The notes beneath the pieces were generated by a model. The model had not been told where the DNA came from and made no database searches. It saw only the letters and a list, made by a program, of their open reading frames with translations. From assembly GCA_016190145.1 (NCBI GenBank), contig JACPRD010000185.1:1-34241 (forward strand): DNA of 34,241 bases, read 5' to 3'. Source of the DNA: Planctomycetota bacterium. Lineage in GTDB: Bacteria > Planctomycetota > MHYJ01 > WSZJ01. A program made the translations under genes and the position numbers. Shown here piece by piece: positions 7,542-16,157 of the stretch; position 1 is the stretch's first letter, and the number at the start of each line of letters is the position of its first letter.

Positions 7542-8696
7542 TCAGTCGGTGCGGCGGAGGGCCTCGCGGATCCGCTCGTGATCGTCGGTGCGGAACGGCG
7601 CGGAACGCATGACAGATTCGAGATCGGCGACCGCGGCTTCACGCTCGCCGAGAACTGCTTCCGCAATCCCGCGCAGAATCCTCGCCTCGACGAGGCCGGC
7701 GTGAAGTGAAAGCGCCTCGTCCAGGGCGGCCTTCGCCGCGGCGGCTTCGCCCCGGCGGGCGTAGACGGCGCCGCGTCCCGCGAGCGCGCGGGCGCATCGG
7801 CGGTCGAAGCGGAGGGCCGCGTCGAAATCGGGAAGGGCCATGTCGGGGAGGCCCAGGTCGAGGCGGACCCATCCGCGGAAACACAGGGCGGGGGCGCAGG
7901 AGGGCTGCAGATCGAGCGCTTTCTCGCAGTCGCGCGCCGCGCCCGCGAGGTCGCCTTCGCGCCGCAGGAGCTCGGCGTGCCACGCAAGCGCGGGAGCGCT
8001 GCGGGATTCGCGGACCCTCCACTCGGCCAGGTCGCGGCGCGCGCCCGCGAGGTCGCCCAGTTCCAGCCGGATCTCGGCGCGCAGCGAGTACGGCCCGACC
8101 AGCCACGCGTCGATTCCCATCGCCTCCTCGACGTCGCGCACCGCGCCGTCCAGGTCCGCGGTCTCCAGCTTCACGATTCCGCGGTTCATGTACGCCAGCG
8201 CGTTGGAAGGCCAGATGGACATCGCGGCCTTGAGATCCGACGCGGCGCCCGTCTCGTCGCCCGCGCGGTGGCGCAGGAGGCCGCGCTGGATGTAGGCCAT
8301 CTTGCTCTTCGGGTCGATCTCGAGCGCGCGCGTGAAATCGTTCAGCGCGAGATCGGAGTTTCCCTGCTTCGTGAACGCCATGCCGCGCTGCGTCCACGCC
8401 GGCGCGAGGTTCGCGTTGAAGGCCAGCGCCCGCGACGCCTCGTTCGCCGCCGTGACCGGATCCCCCACCGAGCATGCCTCCCGCGCCCGCGCGAGCGCCG
8501 CTTCCGCCATCGCTTCGTTCGACGGTCCCGCGGCGCGCGCGGCGTAGGCGTGGCGTTCGTGAAGCGTGACGCCGAGCAGCGGCAGGAGGATCGCCCCTGC
8601 GATGACGGCGGCCTGGGTCCGATCCAGCCAGGCGGGAACGAGATGCGGTTTCCGGACGCGACGGCGACGGGCGGGCGGTTCAGGGGCGGGCGTCAT
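7542..8696 (-). CDS. Membrane-anchored TPR protein
   Basis: A 384-residue protein with an Arg-rich N-terminus (about 1-20), one membrane segment (about 28-48, QAAVIAGAILLPLLGVTL), and then some eight tetratricopeptide units to the C-terminus, for example LAPAWTQRGMAFTKQGNSDL and SNALAYMNRGIVKLETADLD. This predicts a cytoplasmic basic tail and a soluble helical scaffold, probably periplasmic, for protein-protein contact. It has no enzyme motif. It diverges from the helicase gene with a 138-nt gap. TPR proteins are abundant in such genomes, so neighbourhood alone says little about the partner. Confidence 0.85.
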   Translation of the reverse strand: MTPAPEPPARRRRVRKPHLVPAWLDRTQAAVIAGAILLPLLGVTLHERHAYAARAAGPSNEAMAEAALARAREACSVGDPVTAANEASRALAFNANLAPAWTQRGMAFTKQGNSDLALNDFTRALEIDPKSKMAYIQRGLLRHRAGDETGAASDLKAAMSIWPSNALAYMNRGIVKLETADLDGAVRDVEEAMGIDAWLVGPYSLRAEIRLELGDLAGARRDLAEWRVRESRSAPALAWHAELLRREGDLAGAARDCEKALDLQPSCAPALCFRGWVRLDLGLPDMALPDFDAALRFDRRCARALAGRGAVYARRGEAAAAKAALDEALSLHAGLVEARILRGIAEAVLGEREAAVADLESVMRSAPFRTDDHERIREALRRTD

Positions 8697-8754
8697 GATC
8701 GTTTCCTCCGCAGGGGTTCCCTTGAACGGGTCAAACGGCGCGCGCGCGGGGCAG

Positions 8755-8785
8755 TTCGACGGATCCGGAGGGTTTGTTGTAAGAT
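8755..8785 (+). promoter_or_regulatory. Possible helicase promoter
   Basis: TTCGAC (8755-8760), 19 nt, TAAGAT (8780-8785), about 50 nt before the helicase ATG. The -10 is good; the -35 and spacing are poor. Confidence 0.35.
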
Positions 8786-8834
8786 GCCCGGCCGGCCCCC
8801 GCCGTGAGGCCGCTTCACAGAGGGAGTGTTAGGT

Positions 8835-11234
8835 ATGAGTTCGCCTGTCGAACAGGTCGTCGAGAAGCTGGCTGAGGAATGGAAGCGCCGGGGGACGCTG
8901 GCGGCGCTCAAGCGGATCCCGGCGCGCGAGGCGCGGCATGCGGAGTGGCCGGAGGCGACGCCGGCGGCGCTGAGGGAGGCGTTCGCGAAGCGCGGGATCA
9001 CGCGGCCGTACTCGCACCAGGCGGAGGCGGCGGGGCTGGCGATGGCGGGGAAGGACGTGGTGGTGGTGACGCCGACGGCGAGCGGGAAGACGCTCTGTTA
9101 CAACCTGCCGGTGCTGAAGGCGATTCTCGAGGAGCCGGCGAGCCGGGCGCTGTACCTGTTTCCGACGAAGGCGTTGTCGCAGGACCAGCTGGCGGAGCTC
9201 GACGAGGTGATCGCGGGGACGGGGGCGCCGATCAAGGCGCACACGTTCGACGGCGACACGCCCGACGACGCGCGGCGCGCCGTGCGGGCGTCGGGGCAGA
9301 TCGTGGTGACGAACCCCGACATGCTGCACCAGGGGATCCTGCCGCACCACACGAAGTGGGCGAAGCTGTTTCAGAATCTGAAGTACGTGGTGGTGGACGA
9401 GCTGCACACGTACCGCGGGGTGTTCGGCTCGCACCTCGCGAACGTCTTCCGGCGGCTGCGGCGGATCTGCCGGTTTCACGGATCGAACCCGGTGTTCGTG
9501 CTGTGTTCGGCGACGATCGCGAACCCGCGCGAGCTGGCGGAGAAGCTGATCGAGCGGCCGGTGGAGCTGGTGGACCGGAACGGGGCTCCCGCGGGGGAGA
9601 AGGCGTTCCTGATCTACAACCCGCCGGTGGTGAACGCGGAGCTGGGGATCCGGGCGTCGTACGTGACGAGCGCGCGGCGGATCGCGGAGGAGTTCCTGAA
9701 GGCGGAGGTGCAGACGATCGTGTTCGCGACGAGCCGGCTGAACACGGAGGTGCTGACGAAGTATCTGAAGGAGCGGTTCGAGAGGATGCCGAAGGACGCG
9801 GGGCTGATCCGGGCGTACCGCGGGGGGCTGCTGCCGAACACGCGGCGGGAGATCGAGCGGGAGCTGCGCGAGGGAACGATCCGCGGAGTGGTGTCGACGA
9901 ACGCGCTCGAGCTGGGGATCGACGTGGGCGCGCTCGACGCGTGCGTGATCGCGGGGTACCCGGGGACCGTGGCGTCGGTCTGGCAGCAGGCGGGGCGCGC
10001 TGGGCGGCGGCAGGGGCTCTCGGCGGCGGTGTTCGTGGCGCGAAGCGAGCCGATCGACCAGTTCCTGGCGGCGAATCCGGAGTATTTTTTCGGGCGGCCG
10101 CCGGAGCACGGCCTCGTGAACCCGGACAACCTGTCGATTCTGGTCGAGCATCTCAAGTGCGCGGCGTTCGAGCTGCCGATCGCGGACGGCGAGGAGTTCG
10201 GGAAGGAAGACGTGAAGGAGATTCTCGCGGTGCTGGGCGAGCGGAAGATCCTGAACCACGCCGCGGGGCAGTGGCACTGGGCGAGCCAGGTCTACCCGGC
10301 GGACACGGTGCCGCTCCGGAGCGTGAACAACGAGAACTTCGTCATCATGGACGGGTCGCGGCAGAACCGGGTGATCGCGGAAGTCGATTTCTCCTCGGCC
10401 CCGTCGACCGTGTACCCGGAGGCGATCTACCTCTGCGAGAGCGTCCCTTACCACGTCACGCACCTCGACTACGCGCAGCACCGCGCCTACGTGAAGCCGG
10501 TGGACGTCGACTACTACACCGAAGCCATCACCAATACCTCCGTGCGCGTCCTCGACATCTTCGACCACTCCCCCGTCCCCGCCGCGACGCGCGAGCACGG
10601 TGAAGTCCACGTCGCATGGCGCGTCTCCGGCTTCAAGAAGATCAAGTACGCCACGCGCGAAAACGTCGGCTACGGCGACGTCAACCTCCCCGATCAGGAA
10701 ATGCAGACCACCAGCTACTGGCTCACCTTCGACCCCGAGATCCTCAAAGGCCTCCCGTTCGACCGCGCCGAGCTCCTCGACGGCGCCTGCGGCCTCGCGT
10801 ACCTCCTCCACCACCTCGCCCCCTTCCTCCTCATGTGCGACCGCCGCGACCTCCAGCAGTGCGTCGGCGACACCGAAGCCGAGTGGTTCGCGCTTCAGCA
10901 GGAACGCATCGGCAGGACGCGCACGGTCAAGGCGCGCGAGGGGGACGTTGCCGTGGAGGCCCTCGCCTCGTTCCGCCCCACGATCTTCCTCTACGACAAC
11001 TACCCCGGCGGCGTCGGCTTCTCGCAGGCGCTCTACGACCTCCACGCCCCGCTCATGTCCCGCGCCCTCCGGCTCCTCGAGGCCTGCCCCTGCACCGCGG
11101 GCTGCCCGTCCTGCGTCGGACCGGCGAATGAAGCGGGAGCGAAAGCGAAGGAGGTGGCGAGGGCGCTGCTCGGGTGCATGGTGGGTGAAGGAGACCGGGA
11201 GGCATTCGCGGGAATTGCGAGCCATAAGCCATAA
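8835..11234 (+). CDS. DEAD/DEAH-box helicase with DUF1998/MZB domain (YprA/MrfA/Hrq1-like)
   Basis: A 799-residue superfamily 2 DNA helicase. Motifs in order: Q-motif region YSHQAEA, Walker A TPTASGKT (about 79-86), DELH box (about 188-191), CSAT (about 224-227), NALELGIDVG, and QQAGRAGRR with the arginine finger. The C-terminal DUF1998-type region carries the four-Cys cluster ACPCTAGCPSCVG. This is the architecture of Bacillus YprA (MrfA), which works with the nuclease YprB (MrfB) in mitomycin-damage repair, and of eukaryotic Hrq1. A MrfB-like nuclease lies 3.4 kb downstream on the same strand. The ATG at 8835 has AGGGAG 8 nt upstream; a GTG at 8826 is less likely. The last codons and stop (ASHKP, TAA) lie inside the GCCATAA repeat array. 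Confidence 0.92.
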   Translation: MSSPVEQVVEKLAEEWKRRGTLAALKRIPAREARHAEWPEATPAALREAFAKRGITRPYSHQAEAAGLAMAGKDVVVVTPTASGKTLCYNLPVLKAILEEPASRALYLFPTKALSQDQLAELDEVIAGTGAPIKAHTFDGDTPDDARRAVRASGQIVVTNPDMLHQGILPHHTKWAKLFQNLKYVVVDELHTYRGVFGSHLANVFRRLRRICRFHGSNPVFVLCSATIANPRELAEKLIERPVELVDRNGAPAGEKAFLIYNPPVVNAELGIRASYVTSARRIAEEFLKAEVQTIVFATSRLNTEVLTKYLKERFERMPKDAGLIRAYRGGLLPNTRREIERELREGTIRGVVSTNALELGIDVGALDACVIAGYPGTVASVWQQAGRAGRRQGLSAAVFVARSEPIDQFLAANPEYFFGRPPEHGLVNPDNLSILVEHLKCAAFELPIADGEEFGKEDVKEILAVLGERKILNHAAGQWHWASQVYPADTVPLRSVNNENFVIMDGSRQNRVIAEVDFSSAPSTVYPEAIYLCESVPYHVTHLDYAQHRAYVKPVDVDYYTEAITNTSVRVLDIFDHSPVPAATREHGEVHVAWRVSGFKKIKYATRENVGYGDVNLPDQEMQTTSYWLTFDPEILKGLPFDRAELLDGACGLAYLLHHLAPFLLMCDRRDLQQCVGDTEAEWFALQQERIGRTRTVKAREGDVAVEALASFRPTIFLYDNYPGGVGFSQALYDLHAPLMSRALRLLEACPCTAGCPSCVGPANEAGAKAKEVARALLGCMVGEGDREAFAGIASHKP

Positions 11235-11395
11235 GCCAGAAGCCATAAGGGGCGGGCTTCGCCCGCCATCTGGACCGGAGCGGACTTCAGCTTGCGGAGG
11301 CGGAGGATCATCCCCGCCTCCGCCGGCTGAAGTCCCACCGCCAAACATGGCGGGCGAAGCCCGCCCCTTATGGCTTATGGCGTATGGCTTCTGAC
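11221..11395. repeat. Nested 175-bp inverted repeat built from GCCATAA words
   Basis: The outer arms are 49 nt each (11221-11269 and 11347-11395) with four differences. The left arm is four 7-nt units (GCCATAA, GCCATAA, GCCAGAA, GCCATAA) plus a 21-nt G/C block; the right arm is the exact complement of that block followed by TTATGGC, TTATGGC, GTATGGC and TTCTGAC. The 21-nt block is itself palindromic (GGCGGGCTTCGCCCGCC). Inside lie two more perfect 10-bp stems: GGACTTCAGC (11282) with GCTGAAGTCC (11326), and GCGGAGGCGG (11294) with CCGCCTCCGC (11314). The helicase stop codon is within the left arm. Confidence 0.92.
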
Positions 11396-11437
11396 TTTCC
11401 CGCACCGCCGTCCCCTCGATTTCCGCGAATCCTCTTC

Positions 11438-11466
11438 TTGCCCCGACCGCCCCCACCCCCTATATT
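11438..11466 (+). promoter_or_regulatory. Promoter for small Cys-rich gene and following operon
   Basis: TTGCCC (11438-11443), a 17-nt C-rich spacer, TATATT (11461-11466). It resembles the argG promoter in style and precedes the GTG start by 76 nt. It lies in the 308-nt gap after the helicase, the rest of which is mainly the inverted repeat. Confidence 0.6.
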
Positions 11467-11542
11467 GTCCTCCCCTCTTTGGCGGGAGCTGTCCCCCCGC
11501 CCGGGGCATCTTCAGGCCAGGCCGTTCCAATTCGGGGGTTCC

Positions 11543-11797
11543 GTGGCTGAGTCCAAGTGCACCTCGTGCGAAGAAGTGAAAGAAATCGGCGGCGATTCGA
11601 CGGGCGGGGTGCAGCTCTGTGACGACTGCATTTCCCAGGCGATGGAGGGCGTCGAACTCCTCTTCACCTGCCCCGCCTGCCTCATGCAGATGGCCGTCTC
11701 GTTCCCTGAGGGGTATTTCGAGGACGTCGAGGAAGCGCGCCAGCTGTACCTCGCGGCGGTGAATTCGCATCGGGAAGGCTGGTGCAAGAAGGCGTAG
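11543..11797 (+). CDS. Small Cys-rich, probably zinc-binding protein
   Basis: An 84-residue soluble protein with CTSC near the N-terminus, CDDC and CPAC in the middle, and a single Cys near the end. The CxxC pairs predict one treble-clef or double-knuckle zinc site. I do not recognise the family. The frame is open upstream, but that part is proline-rich noncoding sequence; the GTG at 11543 follows GGGGG with 4 nt spacing and comes after a good promoter. Its stop is 14 nt before the likely start of the alpha/beta hydrolase, so it is probably the first gene of the 11.5-14.5 kb operon. Confidence 0.6.
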   Translation: MAESKCTSCEEVKEIGGDSTGGVQLCDDCISQAMEGVELLFTCPACLMQMAVSFPEGYFEDVEEARQLYLAAVNSHREGWCKKA

Positions 11798-11811
11798 TCC
11801 TCGGGGGTCCC

Positions 11812-13299
11812 GTGCGATCGACGCCTCACCTTCTTTTCCGGCTCTTCATCGCGGCCGCGCTTCTCGCCTGCCCCGGCTGCGGCGACCCGACGCGCATGTT
11901 CCTGCACCCGGCGTCCGAGTTCATCGCGACGCCCGAAGCCATGGGCGCGGCCTTTGAAGACCTCCGGATCCCGCGCGAGGACGGCGGCGAGACGCGCGCA
12001 TGGTGGATCCCGCTTCCCGAGGCCCTCGGCACCGTCGTCATCTTCGGCGGCAATTCCGGGAACCGCTCGCACCACCTTGTCTACGCGAGGATCGCGCGCG
12101 AGGCCGGGTTCTCCGTGCTGCTCGTGGAGTACCGCGGCTACGGGCCCGACAACGGCGAGCCCGGCGTGAGGGAGCTGGCGCTGGATGCGAGGGCGGCGGT
12201 GGGATGGGCGGGGAAGCGGCCGGGGCGGGTCGGCGTCTGGGGAATTTCGCTGGGCACGGCGGTCGCGATCCGGGCCGCGGCGGAGTGTCCCGGCGACGTG
12301 GACGCGATCTGCGTCGAGGCGAGTTACCAGCTCGTGCCGGCGATGCGGAACTACATGGGCTACGCGATGCCGGACGCCGTAGCGGCCCCGCTGGCCCTGC
12401 TCGTGCGGCTGTTTCTGATCCGATCGGGCACGGATCCGGAACCGAACCTCGAACGGCGGCGCGCGGGCGTCCCGGTGTTCTTCCTGCAGGGCGATCGCGA
12501 CCGCGTCACGAAGACGTTCTGGGCGGCGCGGATGTTCGAGCGGACGCCGGGGCCGAAAGCGCTCTGGCTGATGGAGGACACGGGACACTCGCCGGAGCCG
12601 CTGCGAAGCGCGGATCCCGAATACGCGGAGCAAGTCGGCCGGTTTTTCCGAAGCGCGCTCGCGGGCGAGCCCGACCCGCAGGCGTGCGCCACGTGGCGGG
12701 CGGAGAAAGCCGACGGGGGGTGGGAAATCGAGGCGTCCGTCGTCTGCGAGGGCCCCTTCCCCGCCCCCGTCGAAGTCGTCGCGGTCGCCGAGGACGAAGT
12801 CGCGCGGCGGCGCCTCTGGGTGGAAGGGCCGGTGACGCGCGTCATGCTGTCGACGCGGGGCTGCCCGGCGACCGTGTGCGCGCGCCGGTACCACCGCGTG
12901 GCGCTTTCGGGCAGGAGCTGGACGATGGACGCCTCGTTCCTCACGCGCTCGTATCGCGAGCTCAATCGGCTCGCGGAGTCGCGCCGGGAGGGGACGTACC
13001 AGCCACGGCTCCTCAACGTCGAAGTCCATCCGCTTCTCGCGGCCCAGTATTCCGTCGAGATGATCGAAAATGCCGGCCTCGCGCCGGACCCGGAAACGGC
13101 GCGCCGCCAGCTCCTGCGCGCGCTCGAGGTCGCTCCGCCCGCCGCGGAGGCCGCCTGGATCGTGGGAGACGCGCGGTACGAGAAGGCGACGGTCGGCACG
13201 CGCGAAATGGTGCTGGAGCGGTGCCGGGCGATTTTCGAGAACTCGGGCTGGGACACCGCGCCGCTGGAGGCGAAAATACGGGAACTGGAGGGCCGATGA
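11812..13299 (+). CDS. Alpha/beta hydrolase, probable lipoprotein
   Basis: A 495-residue exported hydrolase of unknown substrate. The N-terminus has a basic start, a hydrophobic stretch and LLAC (Cys20), compatible with a lipoprotein signal, although Leu at -2 is not ideal. The core shows the nucleophile elbow GISLG, the acid loop QGDRDRV and the catalytic His in EDTGHS, the pattern of BAAT/DUF-type serine hydrolases. The last 200 residues lack a family I recognise. The GTG at 11812 is preferred (GGGGG 4 nt upstream) over a GTG at 11782 that overlaps the previous gene. Its TGA stop overlaps the queD ATG (ATGA). Confidence 0.78.
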   Translation: MRSTPHLLFRLFIAAALLACPGCGDPTRMFLHPASEFIATPEAMGAAFEDLRIPREDGGETRAWWIPLPEALGTVVIFGGNSGNRSHHLVYARIAREAGFSVLLVEYRGYGPDNGEPGVRELALDARAAVGWAGKRPGRVGVWGISLGTAVAIRAAAECPGDVDAICVEASYQLVPAMRNYMGYAMPDAVAAPLALLVRLFLIRSGTDPEPNLERRRAGVPVFFLQGDRDRVTKTFWAARMFERTPGPKALWLMEDTGHSPEPLRSADPEYAEQVGRFFRSALAGEPDPQACATWRAEKADGGWEIEASVVCEGPFPAPVEVVAVAEDEVARRRLWVEGPVTRVMLSTRGCPATVCARRYHRVALSGRSWTMDASFLTRSYRELNRLAESRREGTYQPRLLNVEVHPLLAAQYSVEMIENAGLAPDPETARRQLLRALEVAPPAAEAAWIVGDARYEKATVGTREMVLERCRAIFENSGWDTAPLEAKIRELEGR

Positions 13300-13658
13300 A
13301 GACGGACCTGGTCCACGAGTTCGGATTCGAAGCCGCGCATGCGCTTCCCCGCGTCCCCGAAGGCCACAAGTGCCGGCGGATGCACGGGCACTCGTTCCGG
13401 GCGGAGGTGCGGATTACGGGGGAGGTCGATCCGCGGACCGGGTGGGTGATCGATTTCGCGGAGGTGAAGGCGGCGGTGGAGCCGGTGCGCGAGGCGCTGG
13501 ACCACCGGACGCTGAACGACGTGCCGGGGCTGGAGAATCCGACGAGCGAGGTGCTGGCGAAGTGGATCTGGGACCGCGTGAAGCCGAGGCTGCCGGGGCT
13601 CGCGTGCGTGGTGGTGCGGGAGACCTGCACGAACCGGTGCGAGTACCGCGGCGAATGA
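13296..13658 (+). CDS. queD: 6-carboxytetrahydropterin synthase (QueD) / PTPS family
   Basis: A 120-residue enzyme acting on dihydroneopterin triphosphate in queuosine (7-deazaguanine) synthesis. Zinc ligands His15 (FEAAH) and His30/His32 (MHGHS) and catalytic Cys26 give the CxxxHGH arrangement of QueD; DHRTLND follows at about 70, and the C-terminal [10 protein letters not shown] contains the substrate-binding Glu region. Length is typical. It is coupled on both sides by ATGA overlaps, to the hydrolase upstream and the metallo-beta-lactamase fold protein downstream. No queC, queE or queF is adjacent, so a pterin role is not excluded. Confidence 0.9.
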   Translation: MKTDLVHEFGFEAAHALPRVPEGHKCRRMHGHSFRAEVRITGEVDPRTGWVIDFAEVKAAVEPVREALDHRTLNDVPGLENPTSEVLAKWIWDRVKPRLPGLACVVVRETCTNRCEYRGE

Positions 13659-14509
13659 GCCTCACGATCGGCGGGTGGCGGATCGACGGCGTGGACACGG
13701 GCCGGTTCTGGCTCGACGGGGGCGCGATGTTCGGCGTGGTGCCGTGGACGATGTGGTCGAAGACGAACCCGCCGGACGCGAAGAACCGGATCGAGCTGGG
13801 GATGCGGGCGCTGCTCCTGCGCGGCCACGGGCGGACGGTGCTGGTGGACTGCGGCGCTGGGCACAAGTGGACGCCGAAGATGGCGGAGATCTACCGCATC
13901 GACTACGCGCAGTCGACGCTCGAGCGGGGTCTCGCGGCGCACGGGCTGGCGCCGTCGGACGTGACGGACCTGTTCCTCACGCACCTGCATTTCGACCACG
14001 CGGGCGGGCTCTCGAAGGCGGACGCGCAGGGCGGGATCTCCCTCGTGTTTCCGAACGCGAGGCACTGGCTCCAGCGCGCGAACCTCGACTGGGCGCGCGC
14101 GCCGCACGAGCGCGAGCGGGCGAGCTACCTGCCCGAACACGTCGGACCGGCGGGCGAGGCGCCGGGCCTCGAGCTGCTCGACGGCCCGGAAGAAATCTAC
14201 CCGGGCTTCTCGTCGGTGCGGTGCGACGGCCACACCGTGGGCCAGCAGCTTCCCCTGATCTCGGGCCCCGAAGGAAAACTGTTCTACTGCGCCGACCTCG
14301 TGCCGACGATTACGCACCTCCCTGTGACCTGGGTCATGGGGTACGACCTGAACGCGCTGCTCTCGATGAAGGAGAAAAAGGAAGTGCTGGAGCGCGCGGC
14401 GCGGGAGAACTGGATCCTGGCGTTCGAACACGACCCGAAGACCGCGGCGACGAGGATCGCGGTCGACGAGAAAGGGAGGTTCGTGGCGAAGGAAACAGTT
14501 GAAATCTGA
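13655..14509 (+). CDS. MBL-fold metallo-hydrolase
   Basis: A 284-residue metallo-beta-lactamase fold protein. The metal motif HLHFDHAGG lies at about 110-118, further ligands are the His in CDGHTVGQQ and the Asp in FYCADLVPT, and a late EHDP supplies the last His. The arrangement resembles lactonase and related hydrolases with two metal ions, but the substrate cannot be read from sequence. No signal peptide. Its ATG overlaps the queD stop (ATGA), implying coordinated production with QueD and the alpha/beta hydrolase; the three may act in one small-molecule pathway. Confidence 0.88.
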   Translation: MSLTIGGWRIDGVDTGRFWLDGGAMFGVVPWTMWSKTNPPDAKNRIELGMRALLLRGHGRTVLVDCGAGHKWTPKMAEIYRIDYAQSTLERGLAAHGLAPSDVTDLFLTHLHFDHAGGLSKADAQGGISLVFPNARHWLQRANLDWARAPHERERASYLPEHVGPAGEAPGLELLDGPEEIYPGFSSVRCDGHTVGQQLPLISGPEGKLFYCADLVPTITHLPVTWVMGYDLNALLSMKEKKEVLERAARENWILAFEHDPKTAATRIAVDEKGRFVAKETVEI

Positions 14510-14516
14510 ATAGGAC

Positions 14517-14600
14517 GAACACGGAACGTCACGGAATCTCACACGGAAGAGCACGGCAGGCCCCGCCCTTCCGTCGACTTTTCCGTGCTTTTCCGCGTTC
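14517..14600. repeat. CACGGAA word cluster with imperfect inverted arm
   Basis: CACGGAA at 14520, 14530 and 14542, with the variant CACGGCA at 14552, spaced irregularly; the complement TTCCGTC/TTCCGTG/TTCCGCG follows at 14569, 14581 and 14591. Segments 14517-14549 and 14568-14600 are imperfect complements. It lies between the MBL-fold gene and the nuclease gene. Confidence 0.7.
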
Positions 14601-14646
14601 GCTCCTTTAAACACGCCGGCTCAACCCCGAAATCGGATCCTCCCCC

Positions 14647-15225
14647 ATGCCCGAACCCACGCAGGGAATGCTCTTCGGCGCCCCGAAATCGAAGTCCCGC
14701 ACGCTCGTCTTCGACCTCGAGACCCAGAATTCCTTCGACGACGTCGGCGGCCGCAACAAGTTCGCCGAGTTGCGCATGTCGGTCGGCGTCACGCTCGACC
14801 TCGACTCCGGCGAATTCACCGTCTACCGCGAACCCGAGGCCAACGCCCTCATCGACGACCTGAGGGCGGCGAAACGCGTCATCGGGTTCAACCAGAAACA
14901 CTTCGATTACGCGGTGCTCTCCCGCTACCTGAAACTCGACTGGGAGGCGGTGCCGTCCTTCGACATCCTCGAGGACCTGACGCGGATCCTCGGACACCGC
15001 GTGAAGCTCGACTCGGTTGCCGAGGCGACGCTCGGGACGAAGAAGAGCGGGCACGGGCTGCAGGCGATCGAGTGGTTCCGCAAGGGCGAGTGGGACACGC
15101 TCATCCACTACTGCAAGGACGACGTGAAGATCACCGCCGACGTGTGGAACTTCGGCGTGAAGAACGCGCATGTGCTGATCGGGACGTGGAACGGGCCAAA
15201 GAAGGTGCCCGTAACGTGGAAGTAG
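14647..15225 (+). CDS. RNase H-like 3'-5' exonuclease (YprB/MrfB-like)
   Basis: A 192-residue DEDD-type exonuclease domain. Asp23 and Glu25 in VFDLET, Asp87 in GFNQKHFDY, and Asp159 with Tyr155 in HYCKDDV fit a DEDDy-like catalytic set. This is the domain of Bacillus YprB (MrfB), the partner of the MrfA helicase; here the C-terminal TPR part of MrfB is absent. A MrfA-like helicase lies upstream on the same strand, separated by four genes. The ATG at 14647 directly precedes homology; the upstream gap is the CACGGAA repeat. It converges with the TIGR04255 module 48 nt away. Confidence 0.82.
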   Translation: MPEPTQGMLFGAPKSKSRTLVFDLETQNSFDDVGGRNKFAELRMSVGVTLDLDSGEFTVYREPEANALIDDLRAAKRVIGFNQKHFDYAVLSRYLKLDWEAVPSFDILEDLTRILGHRVKLDSVAEATLGTKKSGHGLQAIEWFRKGEWDTLIHYCKDDVKITADVWNFGVKNAHVLIGTWNGPKKVPVTWK

Positions 15226-15273
15226 GTGAGGCCGCGGACAGAAGCCGACCCGCCGTGGTACCGGAGTCCAGGA

Positions 15274-15657
15274 TCAGGGCTTCAGGATCAGGCGCGCAGC
15301 CGCCGCAAGGTCCTGGGCGATGGATTTCTGGGCGTCTTTCTCGGACGGCCAACCGATGATGTTTGCGTGGTCCTGGGGGATCTCATCCGGATCGACAGAA
15401 AGCCCAGTGCCTTGAACCTGGGCGACAGACAGTTCTGCACGACCGTACAGGGTCAGATGGAGAGGTGCCGCAACCTCCCGTTGGCCTGCCTCCCAGATCC
15501 GGACCTCGGGCCAGTCCTGAGTCCTGAACACCGACAAACGCAAGTTCGTTGGCGGCATGAAAGCCCGCGATTTCACGAAGCCGCCCGTGAAGTTGAAAGC
15601 GTTGCTATGGATCAGGAAACGAGACAGGGACTCACTCTCGATGAGCGGGCGCGCCAT
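15274..15657 (-). CDS. Uncharacterised third protein of the TIGR04255 module
   Basis: A 127-residue soluble protein of unknown function. A conserved-looking C-terminal segment reads DHANIIGWPSEKDAQKSIA, and an RFLIHSN...VKSRAF segment lies near the start. I have the impression of similar small proteins beside TIGR04255 genes elsewhere, but cannot verify this. Its ATG shares one base with the TGA of the preceding gene (TGATG), so translation is coupled. G+C is lower than in flanking genes, as for the whole module. Confidence 0.75.
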   Translation of the reverse strand: MARPLIESESLSRFLIHSNAFNFTGGFVKSRAFMPPTNLRLSVFRTQDWPEVRIWEAGQREVAAPLHLTLYGRAELSVAQVQGTGLSVDPDEIPQDHANIIGWPSEKDAQKSIAQDLAAAARLILKP

Positions 15658-16142
15658 CAGTGGTTGTGACCGCCGCCGAACAGCCTTCGAAGACCGGAAC
15701 GAATCGGATCGGGAAGCTCCGGCGTGAGCTGTTCGGTTCCGTGAGTTTTGTTAGCCCCAAATTTCCCCGCGTAGCTAAGGCGACCGTTGCCGCCGACGCT
15801 CACAGAAAACACTGTGTCAGCTGACGCCTGCCAGTCGAAGGCCAATTCGCCATCCGGATCGATTGAAATCTCCGGTGCCGGGACCTCAGAGGGCAGCAGC
15901 CTGAGGAAGTCCAGGGACGCCAACGCGCTGGGCAGACTCACGCTGGATCCTTCATATCCGTCCCAGCCCGGCGCAAGAGCCCCGACGATGGCCTCGTTCC
16001 ACGACTTGAGCAGGCGCGACTGTCGCGATCGCACTTCGGGAATGGCCTGACCTTCCGTCTGCAGAGATTCCAGTCGGGCGATGCTTTCCGCATCGTCGCT
16101 GAATCCGCAGGTTCCACCGGGATGAAGTGTGCTCGCGTTCAT
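15657..16142 (-). CDS. Uncharacterised second protein of the TIGR04255 module
   Basis: A 161-residue soluble protein of unknown function. A central motif PGWDGYEGSSVSLPSALASL is followed by EVPAPEISIDPDGELAFDW and a beta-rich region FSVSVGGNGRLSYAG; the end is His-rich (GGGHNH). It shows no transmembrane segment or enzyme motif. It starts 15 nt after the TIGR04255 gene and ends overlapping the third gene, so the three form one unit. Lower G+C than neighbours. Confidence 0.75.
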   Translation of the reverse strand: MNASTLHPGGTCGFSDDAESIARLESLQTEGQAIPEVRSRQSRLLKSWNEAIVGALAPGWDGYEGSSVSLPSALASLDFLRLLPSEVPAPEISIDPDGELAFDWQASADTVFSVSVGGNGRLSYAGKFGANKTHGTEQLTPELPDPIRSGLRRLFGGGHNH

Positions 16143-16157
16143 CTGTGTTTAGCTCGC

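Noticed and set aside
8829-11456. Very long open frame antisense to the helicase (about 875 codons)
   Set aside because: Arg/His/Pro-rich composition typical of antisense frames in high-G+C genes; the plus strand has all helicase motifs.
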